From contig JADGRA010000023.1 of NCBI GenBank assembly GCA_017881265.1, forward strand, positions 62,001 through 126,000: DNA of 64,000 bases. The letters run 5' to 3'. The notes beneath the pieces are model-generated. The model saw nothing but the letters and a program-made list of their open reading frames with translations. It was not told where the DNA came from and made no database searches. Each line of letters opens with the position of its first letter. Position 1 is the first letter of the stretch. This stretch comes from Myxococcaceae bacterium (GTDB lineage Bacteria; Myxococcota; Myxococcia; Myxococcales; Myxococcaceae). The position numbers were made by a program, and so were the translations under genes. This document shows positions 25,374 to 33,885 of this stretch, piece by piece.

Positions 25374-26086
25374 GCAGCGAGGTCCTGCTGGAAGTCGAGG
25401 CCATCACCGCCTTCTACGGCGACTTCCAGGCCCTCTTCGGCCTCAGCTTCCAGGTGCGCACTGCCGAGGTGGTGGCGCTCCTCGGCGGCAACGGGGCCGG
25501 AAAGACAACCTGCCTGCGCGTCATCTCGGGCCTGTTGCGCCCGAAGTCCGGACGGGTGCGCTTCCTCGGCCAGGACATCACTGGCCTCTCCCCGGCGGAG
25601 ATTGTCGACCTCGGCATCGCCCACGTCCCGGAAGGCCGGCAGCTCTTCCCGGAGATGAGTGTCGAGGAGAACCTCTGGCTCGGTTCTTACTTGCCCCGGG
25701 CGCGCAAGCGCCGCCGGGAGAACGTGGCCCGGATGTTTGCCCTCTTCCCGCGGCTGGCCGAGCGGCGTCGGCAGGTGGCCGGCACCCTCTCCGGCGGCGA
25801 GCAGCAGATGGTGGCCATCGCGCGCGGGATGATGTCCGAGCCGAAGCTGCTGCTCCTCGACGAGCCCTCCTTGGGCCTGTCCCCGAAGCTGACCGAGCAG
25901 ACGCTGGCGGCGGTGCGGGAGCTCTCCAAGGTGGTAACAGTCCTCATTGTCGAACAGAAGGTGATGGAGGGCCTGGAGATTGCCGACCGGGGCTACGTCA
26001 TCGAAAACGGCAAGTTGGTGACAGAGGGTGCGGCCGCCGTCCTGGTCGCGGACAAGGGCATCCGCGAGGCCTACCTCGGGCTGTAG
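25370..26086 (+). CDS. livF: ABC transporter ATPase, LivF type
   Basis: 238 residues. Walker A GGNGAGKTTCLR near 40, Q-loop region HVPEGRQLFPEMSVEENL near 85, signature GTLSGGEQQMVAIARGM near 140, Walker B KLLLLDEPSLGLSP near 161. The GRQLFPEMSVEENL stretch is typical of LivF. The ATG overlaps the livG stop. It is the last gene of the operon; the 78 bases after it contain no clear terminator. Confidence 0.94.
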   Translation: MSSEVLLEVEAITAFYGDFQALFGLSFQVRTAEVVALLGGNGAGKTTCLRVISGLLRPKSGRVRFLGQDITGLSPAEIVDLGIAHVPEGRQLFPEMSVEENLWLGSYLPRARKRRRENVARMFALFPRLAERRRQVAGTLSGGEQQMVAIARGMMSEPKLLLLDEPSLGLSPKLTEQTLAAVRELSKVVTVLIVEQKVMEGLEIADRGYVIENGKLVTEGAAAVLVADKGIREAYLGL

Positions 26087-26164
26087 GACGTCGGGCATCT
26101 CCTGGCCCGGCATTCCACCGGTTGGGGGGCGGACGCCGCTGGACCCCTGGGCCCCGGGCCTTGT

Positions 26165-26524
26165 TCAGTCCCCGGTTGGGACGACGGTGGCCGCCTCAAT
26201 CATCAGGACCACCGTCCGCGTCGGGGCGCGTGTCCGGTGCATCACCCCCCGCGGAACCAGCAGTCCCTGCCGCGGCGCGAGTGCCACCGTCCGTCCCTCG
26301 AGGTCGAGGAGGAGCTGCCCCTCAATGACGTAGAAGAATTCGTCCTCGCGGTCGTGCTTGTGCCAGTGGAACTCCCCCTCGAAGACGCCCACCCGTGCCA
26401 CGCAGTCGTTGATGCGGCACAGGCTCTGGTTCCACCATTTCTCGGGGCACGCGTCGGCGAGCTGCCCCACGTTCACCAGTTCCAGGGGCGGGTACTTCAC
26501 ATCGGTGTGGATGTCGTATGCCAT
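26165..26524 (-). CDS. Single-domain cupin protein
   Basis: 119 residues. Start ATG 26524 is chosen for its strong GGAGGAAG Shine-Dalgarno; upstream in-frame codons are not conserved. Cupin motif 1 reads GEFHWHKHDREDEFFYVIEG with the metal ligands His, His, Glu, and motif 2 GLLVPRGVMHRT supplies the last His. Small cupins of this kind bind a metal and a small ligand; the function is not predictable. It is convergent with livF. Confidence 0.85.
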   Translation of the reverse strand: MAYDIHTDVKYPPLELVNVGQLADACPEKWWNQSLCRINDCVARVGVFEGEFHWHKHDREDEFFYVIEGQLLLDLEGRTVALAPRQGLLVPRGVMHRTRAPTRTVVLMIEAATVVPTGD

Positions 26525-26920
26525 GTGGTGCTTCCTCCCTCGGGCCGACGTCGTACTCCGGCCGCTTCCAGTACAGTCAAGGACGGTGCGGCGGAGCCCG
26601 AGCGTCCGGCGAGTGGACGGAAACCCATCTCGGCGGTTGCCGAGGGACGAGCCGGTGCGGCCTTGCTGGCCGTCGCCGCGCTGGTGGGCTGCGCCGAGGA
26701 CGTTGGGCCCGTCGCCGCCAGCTGGGAGTCTGTCTATGGCGCGCTGGAAAGACGGCGGATGGGCTGGGCAAGCGGTACAACGACACCGCCGCTCCGGTGA
26801 AGGCGATTCCACCCATTGCCCCGGGGCGACGCCACCGTATGCGCATGACGGGTACCGGACTCAACCCATGGCGTCGCCATTGCGGACTTTCGACGCCAGG
26901 GACGCCCCGGGCAAGCGAGG
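26525..26920. other. Gene-free stretch with a possible degenerate lipoprotein
   Basis: About 400 bases lie between the cupin gene and msrA with no convincing intact gene. On the plus strand, 26663-26800 reads as a fragment with a lipoprotein-like signal (LLAVAALVGCAEDVGPVAAS) ending at TGA 26798, but there is no ATG or GTG, only a TTG inside the hydrophobic stretch and no well-placed Shine-Dalgarno. This could be the decayed remains of a small lipoprotein gene or chance in GC-rich DNA. The cupin promoter must also lie at the low end. Confidence 0.3.
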
Positions 26921-26937
26921 CGGCCTTCAGAAGGCCG
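26921..26937 (-). terminator. Hairpin just after msrA
   Basis: A 17-base perfect palindrome (8-bp arms around a single central base) lies directly beyond the msrA stop, with a second partial copy of the same arms overlapping the stop at 26931-26950. There is no T tract, so it may be a weak or factor-assisted terminator, or an mRNA 3' end stabiliser. Confidence 0.35.
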
Positions 26938-27606
26938 TCAGGCCTTCTGGAGTTCTGCCGAAACCCTGGGCGCGTAGGCCACCCCGCACCCGCCGATGCC
27001 GCAGTACCCGTCGGGATTTTTGGCCAGGTACTGCTGGTGGTAGTCCTCGGCGTAATAGAAGTCCGGCGCGGCGCGAATCTCGGTGGTGATGGGGCCGTAG
27101 CCCGCGGCGGTGAGGACGCGCTGGTAGGAGTCACGCGAGGCGGCCGCCGCGCGCGCCTGCTCCTCGGAGTGGGTGTACACGGCGCTGCGGTACTGCGTGC
27201 CGGTGTCGTTCCCCTGGCGCATGCCTTGCGTTGGGTCGTGGTTCTCCCAGAACTCCTGGAGCAGCCTTTGGTAGGAGACCTTCTTCGGGTCGAACACCAC
27301 CTGCACCAACTCGGCGTGCCCGGTCCTGCCGCTGCACACTTCCTTGTAGGTGGGGTTGGGCGTGAGGCCGCCGGCGTACCCCACCATGGTGGAGACGACG
27401 CCCGGCAACTCCCAGAATTTCCGCTCGGCGCCCCAGAAGCACCCCATCCCGAAGGTGGCGACCTCGGTGCCCGCCGGGAAGGGCGGCACCAGCGGGGCGC
27501 CGTTGACGAAGTGTTTGGCCGGCACGGGCATGGGCTCCGGACGACCGCGGAGCGCCTCCTCTGCAGTGGGGAGGCGGGACTTGGCGCTGCTGGCGAAGAG
27601 GGACAT
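26938..27606 (-). CDS. msrA: Peptide-methionine (S)-S-oxide reductase MsrA
   Basis: 222 residues. The catalytic [16 protein letters not shown] motif is near residue 55 with the nucleophilic Cys, followed by VGYAGG and GHAELVQV, and the C-terminal [11 protein letters not shown]. Resolving Cys residues lie in the C-terminal [10 protein letters not shown], giving thioredoxin-dependent recycling. The enzyme repairs oxidised methionine in proteins. About 45 N-terminal residues precede the core; they contain no clear signal peptide. The nucleophile is Cys, not Sec. Confidence 0.96.
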   Translation of the reverse strand: MSLFASSAKSRLPTAEEALRGRPEPMPVPAKHFVNGAPLVPPFPAGTEVATFGMGCFWGAERKFWELPGVVSTMVGYAGGLTPNPTYKEVCSGRTGHAELVQVVFDPKKVSYQRLLQEFWENHDPTQGMRQGNDTGTQYRSAVYTHSEEQARAAAASRDSYQRVLTAAGYGPITTEIRAAPDFYYAEDYHQQYLAKNPDGYCGIGGCGVAYAPRVSAELQKA

Positions 27607-27653
27607 GGCCCCTACTATTAACGAGCGGGGTGGATGGTTTCCAAGGCCTCTGG

Positions 27654-28421
27654 CTACGGGGTGAAACGCAGGGCCGCCTCGCCCAGGCCTTCAAAGCGCG
27701 CCTGCACTACGGAGCCGGGTGGCACCACCGTCAGCCCGGTGGTGCTGCCCGTCGTCACCACGTCCCCGGCACGCAGCCCGCCCAGCCGCACGCTGCCGTG
27801 GTTGGCCAGCCAGACCAGCAGGCGGAAGCCGTCCCCCGAGGTGTTGCCGCCCACCCGCTGGACGGCGACCTCGCCGTTGACGAGCAGCGTCACCGGCAGC
27901 GCCCAGACGTCCAGGTGGCGCCAGTCCCTCAGGCCCGGGCCCACCACGTAGCCGCGGTGCCCCTGGCTGTCTGCCACGGCGGCCCAGGGGTCGAGGCGGG
28001 CAGGCTCGGCGTAGCGGGACTCGACGATTTCCAGCCCAGCGTGCGCGCTTCCAAGGGCGTCCAGCACCTCCTCGCGGCTGTAGGGGCTGGCCTTCGGGGG
28101 CAGCGCCCGCGCGAAGGTGAAGGCCACCTCGGCTTCCATGCCGCGCGAGCGGTAGTCCTTGTCCGGCAACACGCCTGGGCTTCTCACCAGGCCCAGGGAA
28201 TACAGGGGGGCGCACAGCGGGGTGGCCTCGGCCGACGGCGCGCCCACCTTCCAGCCGCCCCAGGCCCCGCGTGCGGAGGTCACGGCGTCCTGGATGGCAT
28301 AGGCCTCGGCGAAGGAGCGCGGCCGCAGCGCCTCGTCCCACCCGGCCAGCGGCGTGCCGGAGGCACCCCAGGCCGACAGCAGCAGCGCGGCGGCGCGTTC
28401 GGCGACTGGGCGTGTCGGCAT
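27654..28421 (-). CDS. 2-keto-4-pentenoate hydratase / fumarylacetoacetase-family protein
   Basis: 255 residues starting at ATG 28421. The pattern follows the MhpD-type hydratases: AYAIQDAVT near 41, GGWKVGA near 56, the metal-binding acidic residues in [12 protein letters not shown] near 94 and [10 protein letters not shown] near 128, and a C-terminal [12 protein letters not shown]. Such enzymes hydrate 2-hydroxypenta-2,4-dienoate in aromatic ring degradation or decarboxylate related keto acids. No other catabolic genes are nearby, so its role here is open. It lies 47 bases from msrA and 32 from mutY on the same strand and may be co-transcribed. Confidence 0.82.
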   Translation of the reverse strand: MPTRPVAERAAALLLSAWGASGTPLAGWDEALRPRSFAEAYAIQDAVTSARGAWGGWKVGAPSAEATPLCAPLYSLGLVRSPGVLPDKDYRSRGMEAEVAFTFARALPPKASPYSREEVLDALGSAHAGLEIVESRYAEPARLDPWAAVADSQGHRGYVVGPGLRDWRHLDVWALPVTLLVNGEVAVQRVGGNTSGDGFRLLVWLANHGSVRLGGLRAGDVVTTGSTTGLTVVPPGSVVQARFEGLGEAALRFTP

Positions 28422-28453
28422 GGGGACGGTGTCTCCGCGGTGGCGGCCCCCTT

Positions 28454-29656
28454 TTAGCGGCCGGGACGGGCTTGCGTCAGCCTGGGCCGCTGGCGACGAG
28501 GCCCACCAGCGCGGTGCGCTGCGCGCGGCCGCGGCGCTGGCACGGCTGCCTCGGCCTGGGCCAGCGCCGCCTGCATGGCAGCGCTGACTCCCAGCCGGGC
28601 TGCCTGCGCCGGGCGCACCCAGCGCAGCTCCACGTACTCCCCCTTTCGCGGGCGGGCCGGGGCGTCTGCCTGGAAGAGGCAGAGGGCGAGGTCGCGGTGG
28701 GTGAGGGTGCGGTGCACCGTGCCCAGGCTGGCGCCGACGCGGGTCCCCGGTCCGAGCAGCGCCCGGAGTGCGGCCTGCGCCCCTTTCTTCTGCGCCTCGG
28801 CCGCTAGCTGAACCGCGGGCAATTCCCACAGCCCGCCGAAGAGGCCCGCGTTCGGGCGCCGCGCGAGCAGGAGTCGGCCGCGCCGGCGCACCACCGCCAC
28901 GGCGAGGCGAAGGTACCGGCGCGCCGGGGGTGGCTTCGGAGGGGGCAGGGACTCCACCTCGCCCCGTGCCAGCGCCTGGCAGTGCTGCCGGACGGGGCAG
29001 AGAAGGCAGGTGGGGCTCGCCACCCGGCACACCGTGGCGCCGAGCTCCATGAGGGCCTGGTTGAAGTCGCCGGGGCGCTCCTCCGGGACCAGGCGGCTGG
29101 CCAAGTCCCACAGCGTGCGCTCGCGCTGCGGCTCGCCCGGCGCGCCGTGCACGGCAAACAGGCGGCTCAGCACCCGGGCCACGTTGCCGTCCAAAAGCGG
29201 CGCGCGAAGCCCGAAGGCAATGCTGGCCACAGCGCCCACCGTGTAGCGGCCGAAGCCGGGAAGCGCGGCCAGCGCGTCCACCGAGGCTGGCAGCGCACCC
29301 CCATGGCGGTCCACCACCGCCTGCGCGGCCCGGTGCAGGTTGCGCGCCCGGGCGTAGTAGCCGAGGCCTCGCCAGGCGGCGAGGACCGCGTCCAGCGGGG
29401 CAGCGGCCAGCTGCGGCAGGGTGGGGAAGGCTTCCAGGAAGCGCGCCCAGTAGCCCAGGACGACGGCCACCTGCGTCTGTTGCAGCATGACTTCACTCAC
29501 CCAGATGGCATAGGCGTCCCGGGTGCGGCGCCAGGGGAGGTCCCGGGCCTCGGTGTCGTAGAAGCGCAGCAGCGCGCGGCGCACTGCCTCGTCAGTGTTT
29601 GCTGGCACGGAAGGCAGGGCGGGGGTCGTCCTGCGAAGGCGCGCGGAGGTGGCCAC
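28454..29656 (-). CDS. mutY: Adenine DNA glycosylase MutY
   Basis: 400 residues. The helix-hairpin-helix glycosylase domain spans about 20-235: VSEVMLQQTQVAVV (catalytic Glu), LPGFGRYTVGAV hairpin and LDGNVARVLSR (catalytic Asp). The 4Fe-4S cluster ligands follow as C-x6-C-x2-C-x5-C (CRVASPTCLLCPVRQHC). Residues about 245-365 form the Nudix-like domain that reads 8-oxoguanine. It removes A mispaired with 8-oxoG. The last 35 residues are a basic Pro/Arg-rich tail beyond the usual end. Start GTG 29656. Confidence 0.96.
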   Translation of the reverse strand: MATSARLRRTTPALPSVPANTDEAVRRALLRFYDTEARDLPWRRTRDAYAIWVSEVMLQQTQVAVVLGYWARFLEAFPTLPQLAAAPLDAVLAAWRGLGYYARARNLHRAAQAVVDRHGGALPASVDALAALPGFGRYTVGAVASIAFGLRAPLLDGNVARVLSRLFAVHGAPGEPQRERTLWDLASRLVPEERPGDFNQALMELGATVCRVASPTCLLCPVRQHCQALARGEVESLPPPKPPPARRYLRLAVAVVRRRGRLLLARRPNAGLFGGLWELPAVQLAAEAQKKGAQAALRALLGPGTRVGASLGTVHRTLTHRDLALCLFQADAPARPRKGEYVELRWVRPAQAARLGVSAAMQAALAQAEAAVPAPRPRAAHRAGGPRRQRPRLTQARPGR

Positions 29657-29717
29657 GGGCTGTCACCCTACCTGCCGGGCTGACAGAGGCAGAGGGTAGA
29701 GTGGCCCTTATCCGTCC

Positions 29718-30728
29718 ATGGGTCAGAACGTCATCACCAATGATTTCAGCTGGTCGAAGAGCCGGCACGAGAAGTTTTCCGGCTGCCGCCGCGCGTACTT
29801 CCTCCACTATTACGGCAGCTGGGGCGGCTGGGAGAATGGTGCGTCCGAGGAGGCGCGGCAGCTCTTCACCCTGAAGCGCCTGGCCAACCGCTTCAACTGG
29901 GCGGGCAACGTCGTGCACGCGCACATCCGCGACGTGCTGCGCAACATCCAGGCCGAGCGCGCCGTGGAGGGCGAGGCCGTGCTGCGGCGGGCGCACCAGC
30001 AGATGCAGCGCGACTGGCTGTACTCGCGCAACAAGTCCTACTGGGACGAGGGCAAGCGTCGTCCGGACTTCACCGGCCTCGTGGAACACGAGTACGACGA
30101 GCCCATTCCCGCCGAGGAGTGGAAGCGCAACTGGCACACGGTGGAGCAGGGGTTGCGGTGGTTTCTGGCCTCGCCGTGGATTGAGCGCGCCCGTGCCCTG
30201 AAGCCGCAGCAGTGGCTCGAGGTGGACGAGGGCGCGCAGAAGAGCAACTTCGACATGCAGGGCGTGAAGGTGTTCGCCATTCCGGACTTCGTCTTCCGCG
30301 ACGAGTCGGGGCGCATCACCGTGGTGGACTGGAAGACGGGCCAGATGCGGGAGGGCTACGAGGACCAGGTGGTGGGCTACGCGCTCTACCTGGCCCACCG
30401 CTACCGCGTCCCCCCGGAGTCGGTGCGTTGCCTCCTCGTCTTCGTCAACCAGGGGCAGGAGGTGGAGGTCCGAATCGACCAGCCCACCGTTGAGAGGTAC
30501 CGCCTCCTCTTCGAGGAGAGTGTCCGCGCGATGCAGGCCCTCCTCCTCAACGCCGCGCAGAATGTACCGGCCGATGCGGCGGAGTTCCCCAAGACCGAGG
30601 ACCTCACCGAATGTGCCCGCTGCGCCTTCCGGCGTGCCTGCGGCCGCGAGCACGTGACGTATGCCGCTCTGGAGGCCGAGCGCTCGCGCGCGCCGGCCCC
30701 GGCGCAACTGACCGCCAGCGCCGCGTAG
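29718..30728 (+). CDS. Stand-alone PD-(D/E)XK nuclease with iron-sulfur cysteine staple
   Basis: 336 residues. The nuclease core is seen in the middle: IPDFVFRDESGRITVVDWKT carries the PD...(D)xK residues (about 193-212), followed by QVVGYALYLAHRY with the conserved Gln/Tyr. One Cys near residue 23 (KFSGCRRAYFLHYYG) and three near the C-terminus (ECARCAFRRAC, about 298-307) match the AddB/Cas4-type arrangement that holds a 4Fe-4S cluster. There are no helicase motifs and no cas genes nearby. It probably acts in DNA end processing. It diverges from mutY and is convergent with tcdA, eight bases apart. Confidence 0.85.
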   Translation: MGQNVITNDFSWSKSRHEKFSGCRRAYFLHYYGSWGGWENGASEEARQLFTLKRLANRFNWAGNVVHAHIRDVLRNIQAERAVEGEAVLRRAHQQMQRDWLYSRNKSYWDEGKRRPDFTGLVEHEYDEPIPAEEWKRNWHTVEQGLRWFLASPWIERARALKPQQWLEVDEGAQKSNFDMQGVKVFAIPDFVFRDESGRITVVDWKTGQMREGYEDQVVGYALYLAHRYRVPPESVRCLLVFVNQGQEVEVRIDQPTVERYRLLFEESVRAMQALLLNAAQNVPADAAEFPKTEDLTECARCAFRRACGREHVTYAALEAERSRAPAPAQLTASAA

Positions 30729-30736
30729 TGCCTGGG

Positions 30737-31597
30737 CTAGCGCCCCTGGGCGATGCGGCGCACCACGACGCCGGCCATCGCCATGCCGAACACCGAAGTC
30801 ACGAAGACGGCGCTCCCATTCACCTGGGTACGGTGGTCGCAGGTGTGGAAGTCGTTCTCGCGCGAGGGGCACACGCACAGAAAGCCGTCCGTCTTTGCGT
30901 CGTAGGTGAGGGGCAACGGCGTCCGCGACGTCTCGATGCTGTAGACGGCCGTGATGCCGGTGGGCCGTTCGGTGTCCACCCCGTACTTGCGCTTCAGCAG
31001 CTTGCGGACGTCCTTGGCGAAGGGGTCCATGTGCGTCTCGCACAAGTCCTCCACGCGGATGGCGGTGGGGTCCAGCCGTCCGGCCGCCCCCATGCTGCTC
31101 ACCACCGGAAGGCCGAGGCTTCTGGCCCGGTGCAACAGGTGCAGCTTCGCCTTCACGTTGTCGATGGCGTCGACGACGAAGTCCCAGCCGGGGCCCAGCA
31201 GGCGGTCGGCGAGCTCGGCCCGGTAGAATTCCTGCACCGGCTGCACCGAGACGTCCGGATTGACGTCCCGGCAGCGCTCCGCCATCAGCGCCGCCTTGGG
31301 CTTGCCCACCGTCCGCACCGTGGCGTGCAGCTGGCGGTTGAGGTTGGTGACGCACACCTCGTCGAAGTCCACCAGCGTCAGGTGGCCCACGCCGCTGCGC
31401 GCCAGGCCCTCCACCGCGTAGCTGCCCACCCCGCCGAGGCCAAACACCACCACCCGGGCGTGGGCCAGCCGCTCCATGCCGGCGTCTCCCAGCAGTCGGC
31501 CCGTCCGGTCGAAGCGCCGCGACAGCCGGAAGGCGCGGCCGCGGTCGGCCGCCAGCGGGCCTTCACTGGGGGGCGGGGGGTGGGGAACGGGACGCAT
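30737..31597 (-). CDS. tcdA: tRNA threonylcarbamoyladenosine dehydratase TcdA
   Basis: 286 residues starting at ATG 31597. The E1-like ATP-binding motif VVVFGLGGVGSYAVEGLARSG is near residue 48 (cited part GLGGVGSYAVEGLARSG), followed by DFDEVCVTNLNRQ and VVDAIDNVKAK. The family-specific C-terminal half with PLPLTYDAK and GSAVFVTSVFGM separates it from MoeB/ThiF. TcdA cyclises t6A at tRNA position 37 with ATP. It is 13 bases downstream of tatD on the same strand, so a tatD-tcdA operon is likely. Confidence 0.92.
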   Translation of the reverse strand: MRPVPHPPPPSEGPLAADRGRAFRLSRRFDRTGRLLGDAGMERLAHARVVVFGLGGVGSYAVEGLARSGVGHLTLVDFDEVCVTNLNRQLHATVRTVGKPKAALMAERCRDVNPDVSVQPVQEFYRAELADRLLGPGWDFVVDAIDNVKAKLHLLHRARSLGLPVVSSMGAAGRLDPTAIRVEDLCETHMDPFAKDVRKLLKRKYGVDTERPTGITAVYSIETSRTPLPLTYDAKTDGFLCVCPSRENDFHTCDHRTQVNGSAVFVTSVFGMAMAGVVVRRIAQGR

Positions 31598-31610
31598 GGC
31601 GAAGTCCTGT

Positions 31611-32414
31611 TTAACGGACAGAGGGGCCCGGCGCGAAGGGGCGTCCAAACAAGCGTCGGGCATTCTCCAAAAGTCGCCCGGACAGCTCCGCCACGTCCTG
31701 CCCGCGGTGCCGGGCCATGGCCTCCACCACCTCCCGGAGGAAGGCTGGCTCCGAGCGACCGCCGCGGTGGGGAGTGGGGGTCTGGTCCGGCGCGTCCGTC
31801 TCCGCCAGGAGGGACTCGGCCGGCACCGCCCGGAGGGCCTCCACCGGGCGCCGCGCCTCGGGCCAGGTGACGGGACCGGCGAAGCTAAAGAAGCAGCCCC
31901 GGGCCCGGTAGGCGTCCACGCGTTCCGCGCCACCGCTGTAGCTGTGCAGCACCGCGCCCGCCTCCGGCAGCCGCACGCGCTCCAGCCACGTCTCCAGGAC
32001 AGGGTGGGCCCGCTGGCAATGCAGGATGAGGGGCAGCTGGTGCTTGTGGGCCAGGCGCAGGTGCCCGTCCAGGACGCGCAGCTGGCGCGCCAGCGGGGCC
32101 CGGGCGCCCGTCGGCCCGTCCAGGCCACACTCCCCCACGGCGCAGGCGACCCGCTGCAGCAGCAGCCCATCCAGCCGCTCGAGGTGCACGTCGTCCAGGG
32201 ACTCCGGCAATTCGGGCAGCAGCTGCGGATGGATGCCCAGCGCCACCTGGACGCGGGCGTCCCTGGCGGGCCACGCCAGAAGCGCCTCCCAGGCGTCGGG
32301 GCCAATGGCCGGCACCACCATGCCGCGCACGCCCGCCTGCCAGGCCCTCTCCAGCACGGCCGGGCGGTCGGCGTCGAAGCGCGGGACGTCCAGGTGGCAG
32401 TGCGAGTCAATCAC
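31611..32414 (-). CDS. tatD: TatD-family metal-dependent DNase
   Basis: 267 residues from GTG 32414. Metal ligands of the TIM-barrel hydrolase are in place: DSHCHLD at 3-9 (H-x-H), VGECGLD near 92, LILHCQRA near 128, LHSYSG near 155 and ETDAPDQTP near 203. TatD enzymes are Mg2+-dependent 3'-5' exonucleases implicated in DNA repair and RNA quality control. It is the first gene of a unit with tcdA. Confidence 0.92.
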   Translation of the reverse strand: MIDSHCHLDVPRFDADRPAVLERAWQAGVRGMVVPAIGPDAWEALLAWPARDARVQVALGIHPQLLPELPESLDDVHLERLDGLLLQRVACAVGECGLDGPTGARAPLARQLRVLDGHLRLAHKHQLPLILHCQRAHPVLETWLERVRLPEAGAVLHSYSGGAERVDAYRARGCFFSFAGPVTWPEARRPVEALRAVPAESLLAETDAPDQTPTPHRGGRSEPAFLREVVEAMARHRGQDVAELSGRLLENARRLFGRPFAPGPSVR

Positions 32415-32490
32415 CGTTGGGGCGCCTGCCTAGGGCACCCGCGGCGCGAGGACAACCCCTCCGCCGGACGCGTCCCGAAAAGGGGGGCGG

Positions 32491-32700
32491 CTACTGGACG
32501 AGGACGATTCGGCTCTTCGCGGCCCGACCCAGTTCCGGCGAGGCCAACAGCTTCGCGACGTCCTTCACTTCATTGCCCACCGTGTCAAACGCCGCGGCGA
32601 CAAGTTCGCCGAGGTTGGTGTGAACTTTGCGGCCTCCAGCGACGGCCCTGCGCTTGAGCAACCGCAGCTTCTGCCCCGTCCGGTGCATTGCGTTTCTCAT
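32491..32700 (-). CDS. Small protein A of an unrecognised family (paralog at 51080-51262)
   Basis: 69 residues from ATG 32700, with GGAGG six bases upstream. The N-terminus is basic (RTGQKLRLLKRRAVAGGRK) and the C-terminal 44 residues read as an amphipathic helical unit with the motifs HTxLGEL, AAAFDTxGN, DVAxLLAS, ELxRAA and RIVL. A second gene at 51080-51262 shares about 31 of 44 aligned residues over this part but not the N-terminus. No membrane segment or signal peptide. The conservation, the ribosome site and the second copy argue that it is real. It has no relation in function to the flanking tatD or DHH genes that I can see. Confidence 0.75.
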   Translation of the reverse strand: MRNAMHRTGQKLRLLKRRAVAGGRKVHTNLGELVAAAFDTVGNEVKDVAKLLASPELGRAAKSRIVLVQ

Positions 32701-32799
32701 GCAAACCTCCGTACTGGCTTCGACGCGCGAGCCGGGCCCGGGTTGCGCGGTCGCCAGCTCTTTTTTTCGCCTGCCTGCTGGCACCGCCTGGGGGCGAGG

Positions 32800-32816
32800 C
32801 AATGTGCCCCACTGGG
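32800..32816 (-). promoter_or_regulatory. Box shared with the upstream region of small protein B
   Basis: A 17-base stretch 100 bases upstream of small protein A matches 13 of 17 positions of 51353-51369, which lies 91 bases upstream of its paralog. The plus-strand form is caaNNtgccNcactggg. It may be part of a promoter or an operator common to both genes. Confidence 0.4.
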
Positions 32817-32919
32817 ACAGGGCTGCGCCCCGGAAGGGCGGGGGTCCGTGCGGCCTGGGCATGCCGTGCCCTGGCCGAAGGCGAGCGTCGGCTCTCCGGG
32901 TTATACGCTGGGCGGGCCG

Positions 32920-33876
32920 ATGCGGATGCACGTGCTGTTTCACGACAACTGCTTTGACGGGGCCGCCAGCGCCGCGGTGTTTTCGCGCTTCTTCCTGGAG
33001 CGCATCCGCCCAGGGACGGAGCTCAGCTACCAGGGTCTGTCGCACGGGGCAGGGGGGAGCGCCATCCCCGAGAGCGTCTTCCAGGGCGACGAGAATGCCA
33101 TCGTCGACTTCCGCTACAGCCAGTCGCCCCGGCTGACGTGGTGGTTCGACCACCATGCCTCCGGCTTTCAGGACACGGGGGATGAGGCGCACTTCCGCGC
33201 CGACAAGAGTGGCCGGAAGTTCCACGACCCGCTCCGGAAGAGCTGCACCAAGTACCTGGCCGACGTCGCGGCCGAACGCTTCGGCTTCGATAGCCGGCCG
33301 CTGAAGGAACTCATCGACTGGGCCGAGCTCATCGACGGCGCCCAGTTTCCCAGCCCGGAAATGGCGGTGGCCCTGCGCGAGCCGGCGCTGCAGCTGATGA
33401 CGGTGCTGGAAGCCAACCGCGACCCGCCCTTCATTCCGCACGTCATTCGGCTCCTCCAGGACGCCGCTCTGTCCAAGGTGGCCGCGCTTCCCCTGATCCA
33501 GACGCCCTTCCAGCCACTGCTGGCCCGTCACCGGGCCCACGTCGAGGTGGTGCGGCGCAAGGCGCGCCTGGACAACGACATCGTCTTCTTCGACGTCGCT
33601 GACGAGAACCTGGACGGCATCAACAAGTTCATCGCCTACGACTTGTTTCCGGACGCCCGCTACGTGGTGTGGGTGGGCAAGAGCGCGCAGCGCACCAAAG
33701 TCTCCATCGGCAGCAACCCCTGGCGGCCGGAGCTGCGCCGCCATGACCTGTCCGCCATCGCGCAGCGCTATGGCGGGGGCGGCCACTCGGTCGTGGCAGC
33801 GATGAGTTTCCGGCCGGAGGAAGTGGCCCGCGCGCGCGCGGCGGCGGCGGAAATCCTCGCCGAGCTACGCGCCTGA
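32920..33876 (+). CDS. DHH-family phosphoesterase
   Basis: 318 residues from ATG 32920. Motif I is HDNCFDGAASAAV (about 8-20), the DHH motif FDHHASGF near 76 and the C-terminal DHHA1 glycine motif GGGGHSVVAAM near 286. These enzymes cleave phosphodiester or phosphoanhydride bonds with Mn2+; relatives act on nanoRNA, cyclic dinucleotides or polyphosphate. The precise substrate is not evident. The region before it (32701-32919) also carries small protein A's leader in the other direction, so promoters for both must be there. Confidence 0.87.
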   Translation: MRMHVLFHDNCFDGAASAAVFSRFFLERIRPGTELSYQGLSHGAGGSAIPESVFQGDENAIVDFRYSQSPRLTWWFDHHASGFQDTGDEAHFRADKSGRKFHDPLRKSCTKYLADVAAERFGFDSRPLKELIDWAELIDGAQFPSPEMAVALREPALQLMTVLEANRDPPFIPHVIRLLQDAALSKVAALPLIQTPFQPLLARHRAHVEVVRRKARLDNDIVFFDVADENLDGINKFIAYDLFPDARYVVWVGKSAQRTKVSIGSNPWRPELRRHDLSAIAQRYGGGGHSVVAAMSFRPEEVARARAAAAEILAELRA

Positions 33877-33885
33877 GTCGCGCGC

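Noticed and set aside
26358-27089. A 243-codon plus-strand frame across the cupin start and msrA
   Set aside because: It overlaps antisense to two supported genes and its product has no recognisable pattern.
32785-32816. A sigma-54 promoter (GG-N10-GC) upstream of small protein A
   Set aside because: The GG and GC dinucleotides are 11 bases apart rather than 10 and the paralog's region does not keep them.
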